64,000 nucleotides of DNA, from assembly GCA_020636375.1 (NCBI GenBank), contig JACJXZ010000013.1, forward strand, positions 186,001 to 250,000, written 5' to 3'. Positions within the stretch are counted from its first letter, which is position 1. Each line of letters opens with the position of its first letter. The notes under the pieces are model-generated. The model searched no databases and had not been told where the DNA came from. It was given only the letters and a program-made list of their open reading frames with translations. Positions 26,150-34,497 of the stretch are shown here, piece after piece. Position numbers and translations under genes: made by a program. Source of the DNA: Lewinellaceae bacterium. GTDB lineage: Bacteria; Bacteroidota; Bacteroidia; Chitinophagales; Saprospiraceae.

Positions 26150-26239
26150 GGTGGTGTATTAAATCCGTTGATCCATTCAGCGGACCTGGAGGTCCGCTCT
26201 CCATTTGCACCGAAAGTTCAACGGATTTAATACACCACC
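26150..26239. mobile_element. Short MITE with 22-bp perfect inverted ends and 8-bp target duplication
   Basis: The ends at 26150-26171 and 26218-26239 are exact reverse complements over 22 bases (starting GGTGGTGTATTAAATCCGTT). The 46-base centre contains a hairpin AGCGGACC/GGTCCGCT. The element is flanked on both sides by CAATAAAC (26142-26149 and 26240-26247), the signature of an 8-bp target-site duplication. There is no coding capacity. It is a non-autonomous element inserted between the toxin gene and the methyltransferase gene. The left flank also has a second CCAATAAA copy, so the duplication could in part reflect local repetition. Confidence 0.82.
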
Positions 26240-26302
26240 CAATAAACAATCAGCTTCTGCCTGTTCAACAGAGGTAAAATCAACCGTCAACCGCTCCATC
26301 CC

Positions 26303-27142
26303 ATGCCCACGCTTCGCAAGTTCTACTATTTCCTTCCCCCCGCCTGGCGTTTCCTGGCCCGGCGATTGTACTACCTGCCCGTCGACCTGTACGAGGGCCT
26401 CAGCGGGCGGCGCGGCCCTATGGCCCCGCCCCGGGGGCTGATCTACACCGGTTCCGGCGATTTCCGGGCGCAGGGAGAAAAGATGCGGCAGTATCTGATA
26501 GAACTGGCGGGCCTGCAGCCCCACCACCGGGTACTCGACGTGGGCTGCGGCATCGGCCGCATTGCCGTGCCGCTTACCGCCTACCTCGATGAGCGGGGCA
26601 GCTACGAAGGGTTCGACGTCGTGGAAGCAGGGGTGCGCTGGTGCGAAAAGTCGGTCAGCAGCCGCTATCCCAACTTTCGGTTCCGGTACGTCGGCCTCGA
26701 CAACGACCTCTACCGCTCCGGCGGCGGTAATGCCGCGGAGTTCCGTTTCCCATATCCGGACGGGGATTTTGACCTGGTGGTCCTCACTTCCGTCTTTACC
26801 CACATGTTGCCCGCAGAGGTAGCCAACTACCTGCGGGAGATCGCCCGGGTATTGCGGCCGGGGGGGCGTTGTTTCGCTACCTTTTTCCTGTGGAATGAAG
26901 AGTCCGCCCGGCTTTCGCGGAACAACCCCCATTTCAGTTTCCCGTACGATCACGGCCATTACCGGCTGATGGACGAGCAGGTGAAGGCGGCCAACGTGGC
27001 TTTTGAGGAAACCCACCTCCTGCGGGAGATGATCGGGCCGGCGGGGTTGAAAGCCGTACAAGTCCACTACGGCTACTGGGCAGGCCGGAACAAGGAGGTA
27101 TGCAAAGACTTTCAGGATATTTTGGTATTAGAAGCAAGGTGA
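26303..27142 (+). CDS. Class I SAM-dependent methyltransferase
   Basis: This 279-residue protein has motif I in RVLDVGCGIGRIAVPLTAYL (about 77-96), strand-2 acidic residue in YEGFDVVEAGVRW, then FDLVVLTSVFTHMLPAEVAN and VLRPGGRCFATFFL. This is the Methyltransf_11/25 pattern. The N-terminal RKFYYFLPPAWRFLARRLYY is amphipathic and may associate with membranes. Similar proteins often accompany surface-polysaccharide or lipid genes, but here the neighbours are unrelated, so the substrate stays open. Six bases separate it from a convergent small gene. Confidence 0.85.
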   Translation: MPTLRKFYYFLPPAWRFLARRLYYLPVDLYEGLSGRRGPMAPPRGLIYTGSGDFRAQGEKMRQYLIELAGLQPHHRVLDVGCGIGRIAVPLTAYLDERGSYEGFDVVEAGVRWCEKSVSSRYPNFRFRYVGLDNDLYRSGGGNAAEFRFPYPDGDFDLVVLTSVFTHMLPAEVANYLREIARVLRPGGRCFATFFLWNEESARLSRNNPHFSFPYDHGHYRLMDEQVKAANVAFEETHLLREMIGPAGLKAVQVHYGYWAGRNKEVCKDFQDILVLEAR

Positions 27143-27147
27143 GCCGC

Positions 27148-27375
27148 TCAATTTGCGTTGAGCTTCTCCATTTGGAGTCCGGGTGGCTCGTGCCATCCGC
27201 TGTGGAGGGTGTTTTCGGCCCCGCTGTCCAACAGTTTTATTTCGTTGGTAGCGGTGTTCCACTTCCGGGCATAACTGCATTGCGGGCATTCGAAAATAAG
27301 CCAGGGGCCTTCGCGGCGGCTGTTGCAGGAATGTTTTTCGAAGCCTTTCGATTGGAATTCAAATCGTTTTGGCAT
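27148..27375 (-). CDS. Small conserved-looking protein with CPxC metal-binding-like motif
   Basis: This 75-residue protein has a good ribosome-binding site (AAGGA about seven bases before the ATG at 27375). It contains HSCNSRREGPWLIFECPQCS, with Cys17 and the CPQC pair near 30-33, then YARKWNTATNEIKLLDSG and a His-containing C-terminal part. The Cys pattern suggests a small zinc-ribbon-like or metal-binding fold. I recall similar small hypothetical proteins in Bacteroidota but cannot name a family. The gene is convergent with the methyltransferase and precedes nothing obvious, so no pathway is suggested. Confidence 0.6.
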   Translation of the reverse strand: MPKRFEFQSKGFEKHSCNSRREGPWLIFECPQCSYARKWNTATNEIKLLDSGAENTLHSGWHEPPGLQMEKLNAN

Positions 27376-27423
27376 GATCGGTTCCTTTTTTAATCACTGC
27401 TAAGTTAGCAATAATAACCGGAG

Positions 27424-28260
27424 TTAGTGCTTGATTACCTTCCGGCTGCTCACCCGCCGGCCATCCGTCAGCTGTACGGTATAAATGCCTGCGGGTAGTG
27501 CGCTCACCTCCAGCCCCTGCACCTGCTCGCCGGCTGCCACTTCGATGCGGCGTTCCAGCAGGCTTTGCCCCTGGAGGTTGACGATCCGGAGCTGGTACTC
27601 TCCCGTTTCGCGGCTTTGGAAGCGAAGGTTCAGCCGGGCCGCCACCGGGTTGGGGAAGATGGTGAAGGCCTCGAACAGCTCGTTCTCTTCGGCGCTGCTG
27701 GCCGGCCCTTCCGCGAGGGCCACCGGGCTGGTGAGGAAGGCAGAGCCGTCGGCGGTGGAAGTCCCGTTGCCATTGGCGGCCACTACGGCAGAATAAAAGC
27801 GGACCTCTCCCGTGCCGGCCTCCGGGGCCGTCCAGTCTACTTCGAAAATATTGCTGGTGCGGCGCATGCTGTGTTCGGCATACTGGCGGCCGTTGAGCGG
27901 CGTGATCTGGATGCCCTGCGCCGGGTTGCTGAAAACGCCGGCCTGCAGGTCGTCGTCTCCGGTGAGGGCTACGGCCTGGAAGCCGTATCCTGCCGGGTTG
28001 CCGGTGGCGTTGGCCTGCACGCGCAGGGTGTACGTCCTGCCCGGCTCATAGGCCGCCACGGCAGCGCCGTTATCCAGGACTTCCAGCGTAAGCGTTGGGG
28101 AGAACGCGCCGTTGTTGTGGCATACCTGGCAGGGCCCGGGGCTTAGCGGGCTGCCGGTGCGGTCGAGGTTCTGCACGGCTGCCGGGCCGCTGGAATTGTT
28201 GGTCAAGAGCAAGGCTGCGGCTATCAGAGCAAAGAAGGTGTAGATCAATTTGAACTTCAT
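27424..28260 (-). CDS. Secreted choice-of-anchor V/Reeler-like protein with T9SS sorting domain
   Basis: This 278-residue protein (start ATG 28260) has a signal peptide (FKLIYTFFALIAAALLLTN) and the CxxCH segment GPCQVCHNNGAFSPTLTLEV. An Ig-like domain follows, resembling Reeler or choice-of-anchor V domains (YEPGRTYTLRVQANATGNPA; SNIFEVDWTAPEAGTGEVRF). It ends with a T9SS type A sorting domain: FTIFPNPVAARLNLRF, LRIVNLQGQSLLERRI, then VSALPAGIYTVQLTDGRRV and RKVIKH. The CxxCH looks like a haem-c site but a single one is usual for this domain group. It is exported through the T9SS and may be surface-bound; ligand unknown. Confidence 0.85.
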   Translation of the reverse strand: MKFKLIYTFFALIAAALLLTNNSSGPAAVQNLDRTGSPLSPGPCQVCHNNGAFSPTLTLEVLDNGAAVAAYEPGRTYTLRVQANATGNPAGYGFQAVALTGDDDLQAGVFSNPAQGIQITPLNGRQYAEHSMRRTSNIFEVDWTAPEAGTGEVRFYSAVVAANGNGTSTADGSAFLTSPVALAEGPASSAEENELFEAFTIFPNPVAARLNLRFQSRETGEYQLRIVNLQGQSLLERRIEVAAGEQVQGLEVSALPAGIYTVQLTDGRRVSSRKVIKH

Positions 28261-28437
28261 AATGGCCATGGATTAAATGTAAGTAATCGGGATTCCTTCC
28301 GGACCTGATCCTGAAGGCAGGCGCACGAGCGGCAGGATCGCCGGGCCTTTCGCCTTTTCACCTCAACAGGACAGCAAAAAGGCTGGAAAGTTTAAACCGG
28401 CGAACAGAAAAAAGGCAGGATAACCGACAGTACAAAG

Positions 28438-28986
28438 CTAAGCGAAGCTGTTTTCCGGGTTTTTGCCCTTCACGCCCCGGAAGTAATCCGTAATGAATGC
28501 AAAATCTGCTTCCTTGTCGCCGGAAGGGAAAAACGGCCGGCTGAATACCACCTGCTTGTGTTCCCAGTCAAATTTAACCATGATGATAGGCACCTTGGCG
28601 CCGAGCGCGATGAAGTAAAAGCCGGTCTTGAGTTTGTCCACCTTTTTTCGGGTGCCCTCCGGGGCGATGGTGATGGCAAACTCCTCCTTGCTGTTGAAAA
28701 TGTCGACCACGGCATCCACAAAGTTGTTGTTTTTGCTGCGGTCAACGGGATATCCGCCCAACCAGCGCATGATGGTGCCCAATACCGGGTTTTTGAACAG
28801 AGAGTCTTTCCCGACGTATTTGGCGTCGAACCCCATAGCGCTGCGCACCATCAGGCCGATAGGAAAGTCCCAGTTGGAAGTATGCGGGATAGCGATGATC
28901 ACATACTTTTTCGGAAGTTCATCAAACTCGGTGACGACCTGCCACCCCAACGCCCGCAGTAGAAATTTGCTGATTGCTCTGAACAT
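28438..28986 (-). CDS. PlsC-like 1-acyl-sn-glycerol-3-phosphate acyltransferase
   Basis: This 182-residue protein has the acyltransferase block I H-x4-D in AIPHTSNWDFPIGL (catalytic His-Asp), block II-like GGYPVDRSKN and block III ITIAPEGTRKKVDKLKTGF, ending with VPIIMVKFDWEHKQVVF. This is the PlsC family (PF01553) in its short form, common in Bacteroidota, and it probably acylates lysophosphatidate or a related lipid at the membrane. The frame is open to 29055, but ATG 28986 gives the normal start (MFRAISKFLLRALGW). It is divergent from the CotH gene. Confidence 0.88.
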   Translation of the reverse strand: MFRAISKFLLRALGWQVVTEFDELPKKYVIIAIPHTSNWDFPIGLMVRSAMGFDAKYVGKDSLFKNPVLGTIMRWLGGYPVDRSKNNNFVDAVVDIFNSKEEFAITIAPEGTRKKVDKLKTGFYFIALGAKVPIIMVKFDWEHKQVVFSRPFFPSGDKEADFAFITDYFRGVKGKNPENSFA

Positions 28987-29340
28987 GATCGTATGGTGTT
29001 TCTTTCTGTATTCCCTCCAGCACACTTTCCTTCCACCCGCCACAAAATAACACATTCTGCCTTTAGCTTTCCTGCCTCTTTGCTCAAAAATGCAACCTCC
29101 CCACCGCGCTTGCGTATACTTTGGTACTGCCGGCCCCTAAGATCCAGCCGCTCTTGTACATGGCGGCCACTGCCGGTTCTGTCCTCAACAAAACCGTGCA
29201 TTCGTAAGTATAATATTGGCCGGCTCTTGCGCGGACAGCCAAAAAAGTATTAATTTGCGTCACTTGAAGGAAAACAGGCTTCTAAATCAAATTGGTAACC
29301 AGTAGTTTAGAAGCTGACAGCCAAAAAATCAATCACTACA
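28987..29340. other. Divergent promoter region between acyltransferase and CotH genes
   Basis: There is no gene in these 354 bases. GTATTAATTTG near 29247-29257 is a possible plus-strand -7 box for the CotH gene. AACCGTGCATTCGT at 29192-29205 is repeated exactly at 31703-31716, after the CotH gene, so the gene is flanked by a 14-base direct repeat. Confidence 0.5.
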
Positions 29341-31695
29341 TTGAAGAAAGCGGCCTGCTTCATATTATCCCTTGTGCTTTTCAACTCCCTGTGGGCGCAG
29401 CAAAAGCCGTCAGGCTCCTCCGGAGAACCCCTCCCGGTAGAGCTCAGTTTCTCTCTGGAGGGCGGATTCTACCCGGATGAAGTAGTGGTGGAGCTCTCCT
29501 CTCCGGGGGCTGTCATCTATTATACTATAGATGGCAGTACGCCGTCTAACCTTTCTTTGCGGTATAAACGTCCGTTGCGACTGGATCGGACCAGTGTGTT
29601 GCGCGCGGTGGCCTATCACGGCGACGGCCGCAAGAGCGCGGTTGCAGGGCACACCTACTTCATCGGCGAACCGCCGACGAATCTCGCGGTGGTTTCCGTT
29701 GGCATTTCCCCGGAGTTTCTCTTCCATCCCCGTTCCGGGTTGTTCATGCTGGGGAACAACGTCGTGGACACCCTCTGGAAAAAGCCGGGCGCCAACTTCT
29801 GGAGCCGCAGCGAATATCCCTGCAACGTTGAGTTGTTTGAGGCCGATGGCCGCTGCGCCTACCGCAGCCAGTCGGGCTTCCGCCTGTTCGGAGGCATGAG
29901 CCGCCTGTTTCCGCAGAAGTCGATCGCTATTGTCGCCCGCAACCGCTACGGAGAGCCGCGGATAAAGCACAAGGTGTTTGGGGAGCAGGGCCTGAGCAAG
30001 TTCAAATTCCTGGTCCTGAGAAATTCGGGCAGCGATTTTGGCAAGAGCCATTTCCGCGATGCCCTCATGACCGGCCTGGTAGGCGGCTGGGACATCGACA
30101 AGCAGGATCACCGCCCGGCCCATGTCTACATCAACGGCCAGTACTGGGGCATTTACAACATTCGGGAAAAGGTCAACCGCTATTTCATTGCCGGCCACCA
30201 CGAGGAGGTCGACAAGGACAGCATCGACCTGATCGAACACCGCCTGACCCGCAAGCAGGGCAGCACCCGCCACTACCGGGCCCTGCTGAACTTCCTCGAA
30301 ACCCACAGCCTGGCCGACCCCGCCAACTACGCCTTCGTACAGTCCCAGATGGACGTCGACAACTTCATGGATTACCAGATCGCCCAGATTTACTTCGACA
30401 ACCGGGATGCCGGCGGCAACATCAAGTTCTGGCGCCCGCGGAAGCCGGGCGGCCGCTGGCGGTGGATACTCTACGATACCGACTGGGGGTTTGGCCTGCA
30501 CGACCTGGATGCCTACAGGCACAACAGCCTGGCCTTTCATACCGCCCCGGACGGCCCCTCCTGGCCTAACCCGCCCTGGAGTACTTTCCTGCTGAGGAAG
30601 CTCCTGGAGAATAAAACGTTCGAACAGGCCTTCGTCAACCGGTTCGCCGGCTACCTGAGCACGGACTTCAGCGAGGAAACCGTGCTCAACCGGATCGATT
30701 CGCTCTATCAGGGCCTGGTACCCGAGATGCCCCGGCACCTGGACCGCTGGAACCTCAGCCGCGGCAAGTGGGAGGAAGAGGTGGCCATCCTGCGGGAATT
30801 CGCCCAGGAACGCCCTTCTTATGTGCGGATGCACCTGATGAGCCGGTTCAATACCGGCCCCCGGCGCAGGCTGGTGGTCAGCGCTTCGGTGGGCGGCCGC
30901 CTCATCATCAACGACAAGATTTCGGTCAGCAACGATACCGTTGAGCTGGTGTTTTTCGAAAACTACCCCGTCTCCATCCGGGCAGCGGCCCATCACGGAT
31001 ACCAATTGTCCAGATGGGAAGGTATCGACGCCAACGAAACCCAACGCGAGTTCACCCTCACCCTGAACAAAAACACCACCCGCCTGCACGCCCGCTTCGA
31101 CGAGTTCGTCCACCCCCTGGAGGGCAAACTGGTCATCAACGAGATCTGCCCGAAAAACGGCAAGGCGGGCGACTGGATCGAGCTCTTCAATGCATCCCGC
31201 AACCGCATTTCCCTGAAAGGCTGGACGCTGGGCGACCTGAACCGCAACGAGTTCGTCTTTCCCGAAGCCTACATCGGCCCCAACGATTACCTCATCCTCG
31301 CCCGCGATTCCGCAAAGTTCGTCCATGCCTACCCCGGCGCCTACAATGTGCTGCACGGGCTGGACTTCGGCCTGAACAAGCGAAGGGAATCTCTGGCCCT
31401 CTATTCCATCCTGGGGGCCATGGTCGACAGCATCTCCTACGAAATGCCGCCTGCCGATTCCTCCTTTACGCTCAACTTGCTGCTCCCTTACCTCGACAAC
31501 GCCGACCCCGGCAACTGGGAGTTCCGCTATGGCGACGGTTCCCCCAATGCCGCCAACCCCTACTATGTGGAAAGCCGGGTGCGCAATGTGCAGGCCCAGT
31601 GGATGCAAATGGGCCTGGCCGCCGGCGTCCTCCTCCTGAGCCTCATCCTGCTGGCCCTGCGGCAACGGGGGTTGCTGGGAGCAAATGGAGCGTAG
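29341..31695 (+). CDS. CotH-kinase family surface protein with chitobiase-like and lamin-tail domains
   Basis: This 784-residue protein starts at TTG 29341, which is needed to keep the signal peptide (AACFILSLVLFNSLWAQ). Domain order: CHB_HEX_C-like Ig domain (about 35-105; VVVELSSPGAVIYYTIDGST), CotH kinase domain (about 120-480) with INGQYWGIYNIREKVN, FMDYQIAQIYFDNRDAGGNI and the DxD..FG motif in WILYDTDWGFG (about 379-385), a repeat-like region, a lamin-tail domain (about 596-715; LVINEICPKNGKAGDWIELF) and a C-terminal helix (AAGVLLLSLILLAL) near 757-776. CotH in Bacillus phosphorylates Ser in repetitive spore-coat proteins. The key metal-site aspartates look kept. It lies just before the acidic Ser/Asp/Glu repeat genes. 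Substrate link is hypothesis. Confidence 0.85.
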   Translation: MKKAACFILSLVLFNSLWAQQKPSGSSGEPLPVELSFSLEGGFYPDEVVVELSSPGAVIYYTIDGSTPSNLSLRYKRPLRLDRTSVLRAVAYHGDGRKSAVAGHTYFIGEPPTNLAVVSVGISPEFLFHPRSGLFMLGNNVVDTLWKKPGANFWSRSEYPCNVELFEADGRCAYRSQSGFRLFGGMSRLFPQKSIAIVARNRYGEPRIKHKVFGEQGLSKFKFLVLRNSGSDFGKSHFRDALMTGLVGGWDIDKQDHRPAHVYINGQYWGIYNIREKVNRYFIAGHHEEVDKDSIDLIEHRLTRKQGSTRHYRALLNFLETHSLADPANYAFVQSQMDVDNFMDYQIAQIYFDNRDAGGNIKFWRPRKPGGRWRWILYDTDWGFGLHDLDAYRHNSLAFHTAPDGPSWPNPPWSTFLLRKLLENKTFEQAFVNRFAGYLSTDFSEETVLNRIDSLYQGLVPEMPRHLDRWNLSRGKWEEEVAILREFAQERPSYVRMHLMSRFNTGPRRRLVVSASVGGRLIINDKISVSNDTVELVFFENYPVSIRAAAHHGYQLSRWEGIDANETQREFTLTLNKNTTRLHARFDEFVHPLEGKLVINEICPKNGKAGDWIELFNASRNRISLKGWTLGDLNRNEFVFPEAYIGPNDYLILARDSAKFVHAYPGAYNVLHGLDFGLNKRRESLALYSILGAMVDSISYEMPPADSSFTLNLLLPYLDNADPGNWEFRYGDGSPNAANPYYVESRVRNVQAQWMQMGLAAGVLLLSLILLALRQRGLLGANGA

Positions 31696-31821
31696 GATAG
31701 GTAACCGTGCATTCGTGTATCCGTTGTTGTGCCTGTGAGCGCCCTGGCGCCCGGAATCAGACGTTGAGATCGGCGCCTTCCTTATGTGCCGATAAAAATG
31801 GCAGAATAAGCGGGCATTTTG

Positions 31822-31853
31822 TTGGAATAGTTTGTCCAATTGTCATATATTTG
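31822..31853 (+). promoter_or_regulatory. Putative Bacteroidota-type promoter of acidic repeat gene 1
   Basis: TTG at 31822-31824 and TATATTTG at 31846-31853 match the Bacteroidota -33/-7 pattern (TTG and TAnnTTTG) with a 21-base spacer. The same arrangement recurs exactly in the second copy. This implies a leader of roughly 300 bases before the ATG at 32168. Confidence 0.65.
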
Positions 31854-32167
31854 CAAATATTAAATCTAAGAGGCCAGATATTTGAACATCCATTGAATTG
31901 CATAGAAACGCTGCCCAGGGTTTTCCGACCAGGAAAAACAACTCCGGCAGCGGCTGGCCCGATAGGAGGACTCTGTTATGAGTGCTACAGCCAGGTTGAT
32001 AGTTGAATTGGTGAAGCTTTCCAAGTCCTGTCAGAAAGTGCCGCTGCTTCCCGGCATCCCAACAGTTCTGAGTAAACCCACTACACATTTTACCCAAACA
32101 GCACGTCAAAAGAGCGTAACAAATTTCATTACCTAATATCATTTCATAATCTAAACTGTTTACGACC

Positions 32168-32887
32168 ATGAAAAGAATTGTATTACTCTTCGCAGCCGTT
32201 CTCTTTGTCGCAGGCACTATGATGGCCCAAACGGAGAACAAGTCAGACGTCACCATCGCTGCTGATAGCGATGACAACGAGGTGACGGTAAAGCAAACGA
32301 TCGATGGCGATGACGTCAACGTATCGGAAGTCGATATCTTCGTCGAATCCAGCGACAACGACGTCACGGTTACCCAGTCCGGAGAAAATCAGGATAGCGA
32401 AGTCGAAATTTCCTTCGGTTCTTCCGAAAACAGCGTCCGCGTACGCCAGAGAGACGAAGACCAGGAAAGCGACGTGACCATCACCGACCTCTCCCTGTTC
32501 AACGATGTGGATGTACTGCAGGAAGGCGAAGACAACGAGTCGGATGTTACCATTGCCGATTTCAGCTGGGGCAACGACGTCGATGTCGCACAGGACGGCG
32601 AAGACAACCAATCGGACGTGCTGATCTACTCGGACTCTGACGCCAACACTGTCAATGTCAGCCAAAGCGGCGACGACCTGGACTCCGAGGTCGAGATCGG
32701 TACCGGTTCTGACGTTAACATGGTAGACATCGACCAGGATGGAGACAACCACGAATCGGATGTAGACATCATCTTCGACAGCAGCTTCAACACGGTTGAC
32801 GTAGAGCAAAATGGCGACTACAGCACCAGCGACGTAGAAGTTTCCTTCGGCTCCGATGGCAACATGATCGAAGTAGAGCAGAAGTAA
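32168..32887 (+). CDS. Secreted, highly acidic curlin-like repeat protein 1
   Basis: This 239-residue protein has a signal peptide (RIVLLFAAVLFVAGTMMAQ) followed entirely by about nine degenerate repeats of 22-23 residues: S-D/E-V-x-I, a short acidic loop with Asn, then N-x-V-x-V-x-Q-x-G-E/D-D/N-N/Q. Examples are NDVTVTQSGENQDSEVEI and NDVDVLQEGEDNESDVTI. The alternating-hydrophobic strand, Gln, Gly turn and second strand match curlin repeats (strand-loop-strand, beta-solenoid or amyloid). Unlike CsgA, the loops are filled with Asp and Glu: by hand count about sixty acidic against about six basic residues in the mature protein. There is no Cys. A surface or matrix fibre, perhaps cation-binding, is inferred. 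No csgG/E/F genes are in the window. Confidence 0.75.
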   Translation: MKRIVLLFAAVLFVAGTMMAQTENKSDVTIAADSDDNEVTVKQTIDGDDVNVSEVDIFVESSDNDVTVTQSGENQDSEVEISFGSSENSVRVRQRDEDQESDVTITDLSLFNDVDVLQEGEDNESDVTIADFSWGNDVDVAQDGEDNQSDVLIYSDSDANTVNVSQSGDDLDSEVEIGTGSDVNMVDIDQDGDNHESDVDIIFDSSFNTVDVEQNGDYSTSDVEVSFGSDGNMIEVEQK

Positions 32888-32927
32888 TCCGGCTCTCCAG
32901 AAGAAATTTATCATTACCGATACCATG

Positions 32928-32957
32928 CGGGCGCTCCTTCGGAAGCGCCCGTTTTTT
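32928..32957 (+). terminator. Rho-independent terminator of acidic repeat gene 1
   Basis: GGGCGCT and AGCGCCC form a GC-rich stem around a CCTTCGGA loop, followed directly by GTTTTTT. It lies about 40 bases after the stop at 32887. The same hairpin is duplicated after gene 2. Confidence 0.9.
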
Positions 32958-33025
32958 GTAGTGCCGCCTACAGCTTGTTTCCCTAAATATGCTGAGGAAA
33001 AAAGGCAGAATAACCGGGCGCTTTA

Positions 33026-33057
33026 TTGGAATAGATTGCCCGATTGTTATATATTTG
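33026..33057 (+). promoter_or_regulatory. Putative Bacteroidota-type promoter of acidic repeat gene 2
   Basis: TTG at 33026-33028 and TATATTTG at 33050-33057 are spaced exactly as in the first copy. The promoter sits right after the terminator of gene 1, so each paralogue is its own transcription unit. Confidence 0.65.
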
Positions 33058-33369
33058 CAAATATTAAATCTGCGAAGCCAGATATTTGAACATCCGTAAA
33101 ATTGTCCGGAAGTGCCGCCCAAGGGTAAAATGAATAGAAAAAAACCGCCCGGCAGCTAATTCATCTTATAGCAGGACTCTATTACGAGTGCTACAGTTGC
33201 AGTTGATAGTTGAAATTGCGAATCTTTTCCAGGTCCTGTCAAAAATGCCGTTGCTTCCCGGCATTCCAACATTTTGTGAGTAAACCCACTACACGATCTA
33301 TCCCAGACACGCAGAGCATAACAAATTTTATTAACTAATATCATTTCATAATCTAAACTGTTTACGACC

Positions 33370-34089
33370 ATGAAAAGAATTGTATTACTCTTCGCAGCCG
33401 TTCTCTTTGTTGTAGGCACCACGATGGCCCAAACGGAGAACAAATCCGACGTCACCATCTCCGCCGACAGCGATGACAACGATGTGACTGTCAAGCAGAC
33501 CATTGACGGCGACGACGTGAACGTTTCCGAAGTCGCTATCTTCGTCGAATCCAGCGACAACGACGTGTCCGTTACCCAGTCCGGAGAAAACCAGGACAGT
33601 GAAGTCGAAATCTCCTTTGGTTCTTCCGAGAACGACGTTACGGTAAAGCAGAGAGATGAAGACCAGGAAAGCGACGTGACCATTACGGGCATCTCCGTGG
33701 GCAACGAAGTTGACGTCCTGCAGGAAGGTGAGGACAACGAATCGGATGTCACCATTGCCGATTTGAGCTGGCTCAACGACGTGGACGTCGTTCAGGACGG
33801 CGAGAACAACCAGTCGGAAGTAGAAATCTACGGGCTGTCCAGCTTCAACGACGTCGAGGTAAACCAGGATGGCGATGGCCTGGAATCTGAAGTTGAGATA
33901 GCTGTCGGCTCGGATTTCAACTCTGTAGACATCGAACAGGATGGCGAAGACCATGAGTCTGACGTTGACATCATCTTCGACAGCAACTTCAACACGGTTG
34001 ACGTGGAGCAGGACGGCGACTATAGCACCAGCGACGTAGAAGTTTCCTTCGGTTCCGATGGCAACATGATCGAAGTAGAGCAGAAGTAA
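33370..34089 (+). CDS. Secreted, highly acidic curlin-like repeat protein 2
   Basis: This 239-residue protein is the tandem duplicate of the protein at 32168, with an almost identical signal peptide (RIVLLFAAVLFVVGTTMAQ), the same nine-repeat layout and the same C-terminal SDGNMIEVEQK. Differences cluster in the middle repeats (for example ITGISVGNEVDVLQEGEDNE here against ITDLSLFNDVDVLQEGEDNE). Conserved Val, Ile, Gln, Gly and Ser positions stay fixed while loop residues change, which indicates selection on the repeat fold. The curlin-like assignment and the extracellular location rest on repeat pattern and signal peptide only. Confidence 0.75.
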   Translation: MKRIVLLFAAVLFVVGTTMAQTENKSDVTISADSDDNDVTVKQTIDGDDVNVSEVAIFVESSDNDVSVTQSGENQDSEVEISFGSSENDVTVKQRDEDQESDVTITGISVGNEVDVLQEGEDNESDVTIADLSWLNDVDVVQDGENNQSEVEIYGLSSFNDVEVNQDGDGLESEVEIAVGSDFNSVDIEQDGEDHESDVDIIFDSNFNTVDVEQDGDYSTSDVEVSFGSDGNMIEVEQK

Positions 34090-34130
34090 TCCGGCTTCCG
34101 GAAAGAAATTTAATCCATACCGATACCACA

Positions 34131-34162
34131 CGGGCGCTCCTTTGGAAGCGCCCGTTTTTTTT
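34131..34162 (+). terminator. Rho-independent terminator of acidic repeat gene 2
   Basis: CGGGCGCT and AGCGCCCG form the stem around CCTTTGGA, followed by eight T residues. It is the duplicate of the terminator at 32928-32957 and ends the tandem duplication. Confidence 0.9.
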
Positions 34163-34497
34163 GGGTGGGCTACCTTCACTGGACTTTGGACGAAGTCGGA
34201 AAGCCTGCCCCGGTTTTTTGTCGGGGTCGGAATGGGGCGCTCCATGGGCGCAAAACGCCTGCTTTCCCGCTTCCGGCCGTCCGCCGTCCGCTTGATTTTT
34301 GATAGGAGACGTTTGATTTTTGATGGGCCTTCCGCTCCCGACCTCCTTTGTCGGTACGGGACTCCCTACGGTCGCGTCTGCCGTCCGCCGCCGCTTGATT
34401 TTTGATATGCCGTCCGATAGGAGATGGAAACGGCCATGGCCGCCCCACCTCCTGCCCGATTGCGTAATTCAAAAGAAAGGCAGGAAAAACGGCCAGA
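34163..34497. other. Intergenic sequence with TTGATTTTTGAT repeats
   Basis: These 335 bases hold no supported gene. TTGATTTTTGAT occurs three times (about 34291, 34312 and 34394), with nearby CGTCCG and GATAGGAGA copies, so part of it is a degenerate direct repeat. The function is unknown. Confidence 0.5.

Larger units (their letters stand above)
31794..34162 (+). repeat. Tandem 1.2-kb duplication carrying promoter, gene and terminator
   Basis: Two direct copies with a period of 1202 bases (gene starts 32168 and 33370) share upstream sequence beginning at GGCAGAATAA (31800 and 33004), the promoter, a leader of about 300 bases, the whole gene and the terminator. The leader matches over long blocks such as TAATATCATTTCATAATCTA just before both ATGs. 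The third paralogue at 35301 has a diverged leader and lies outside this duplication. Confidence 0.9.
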
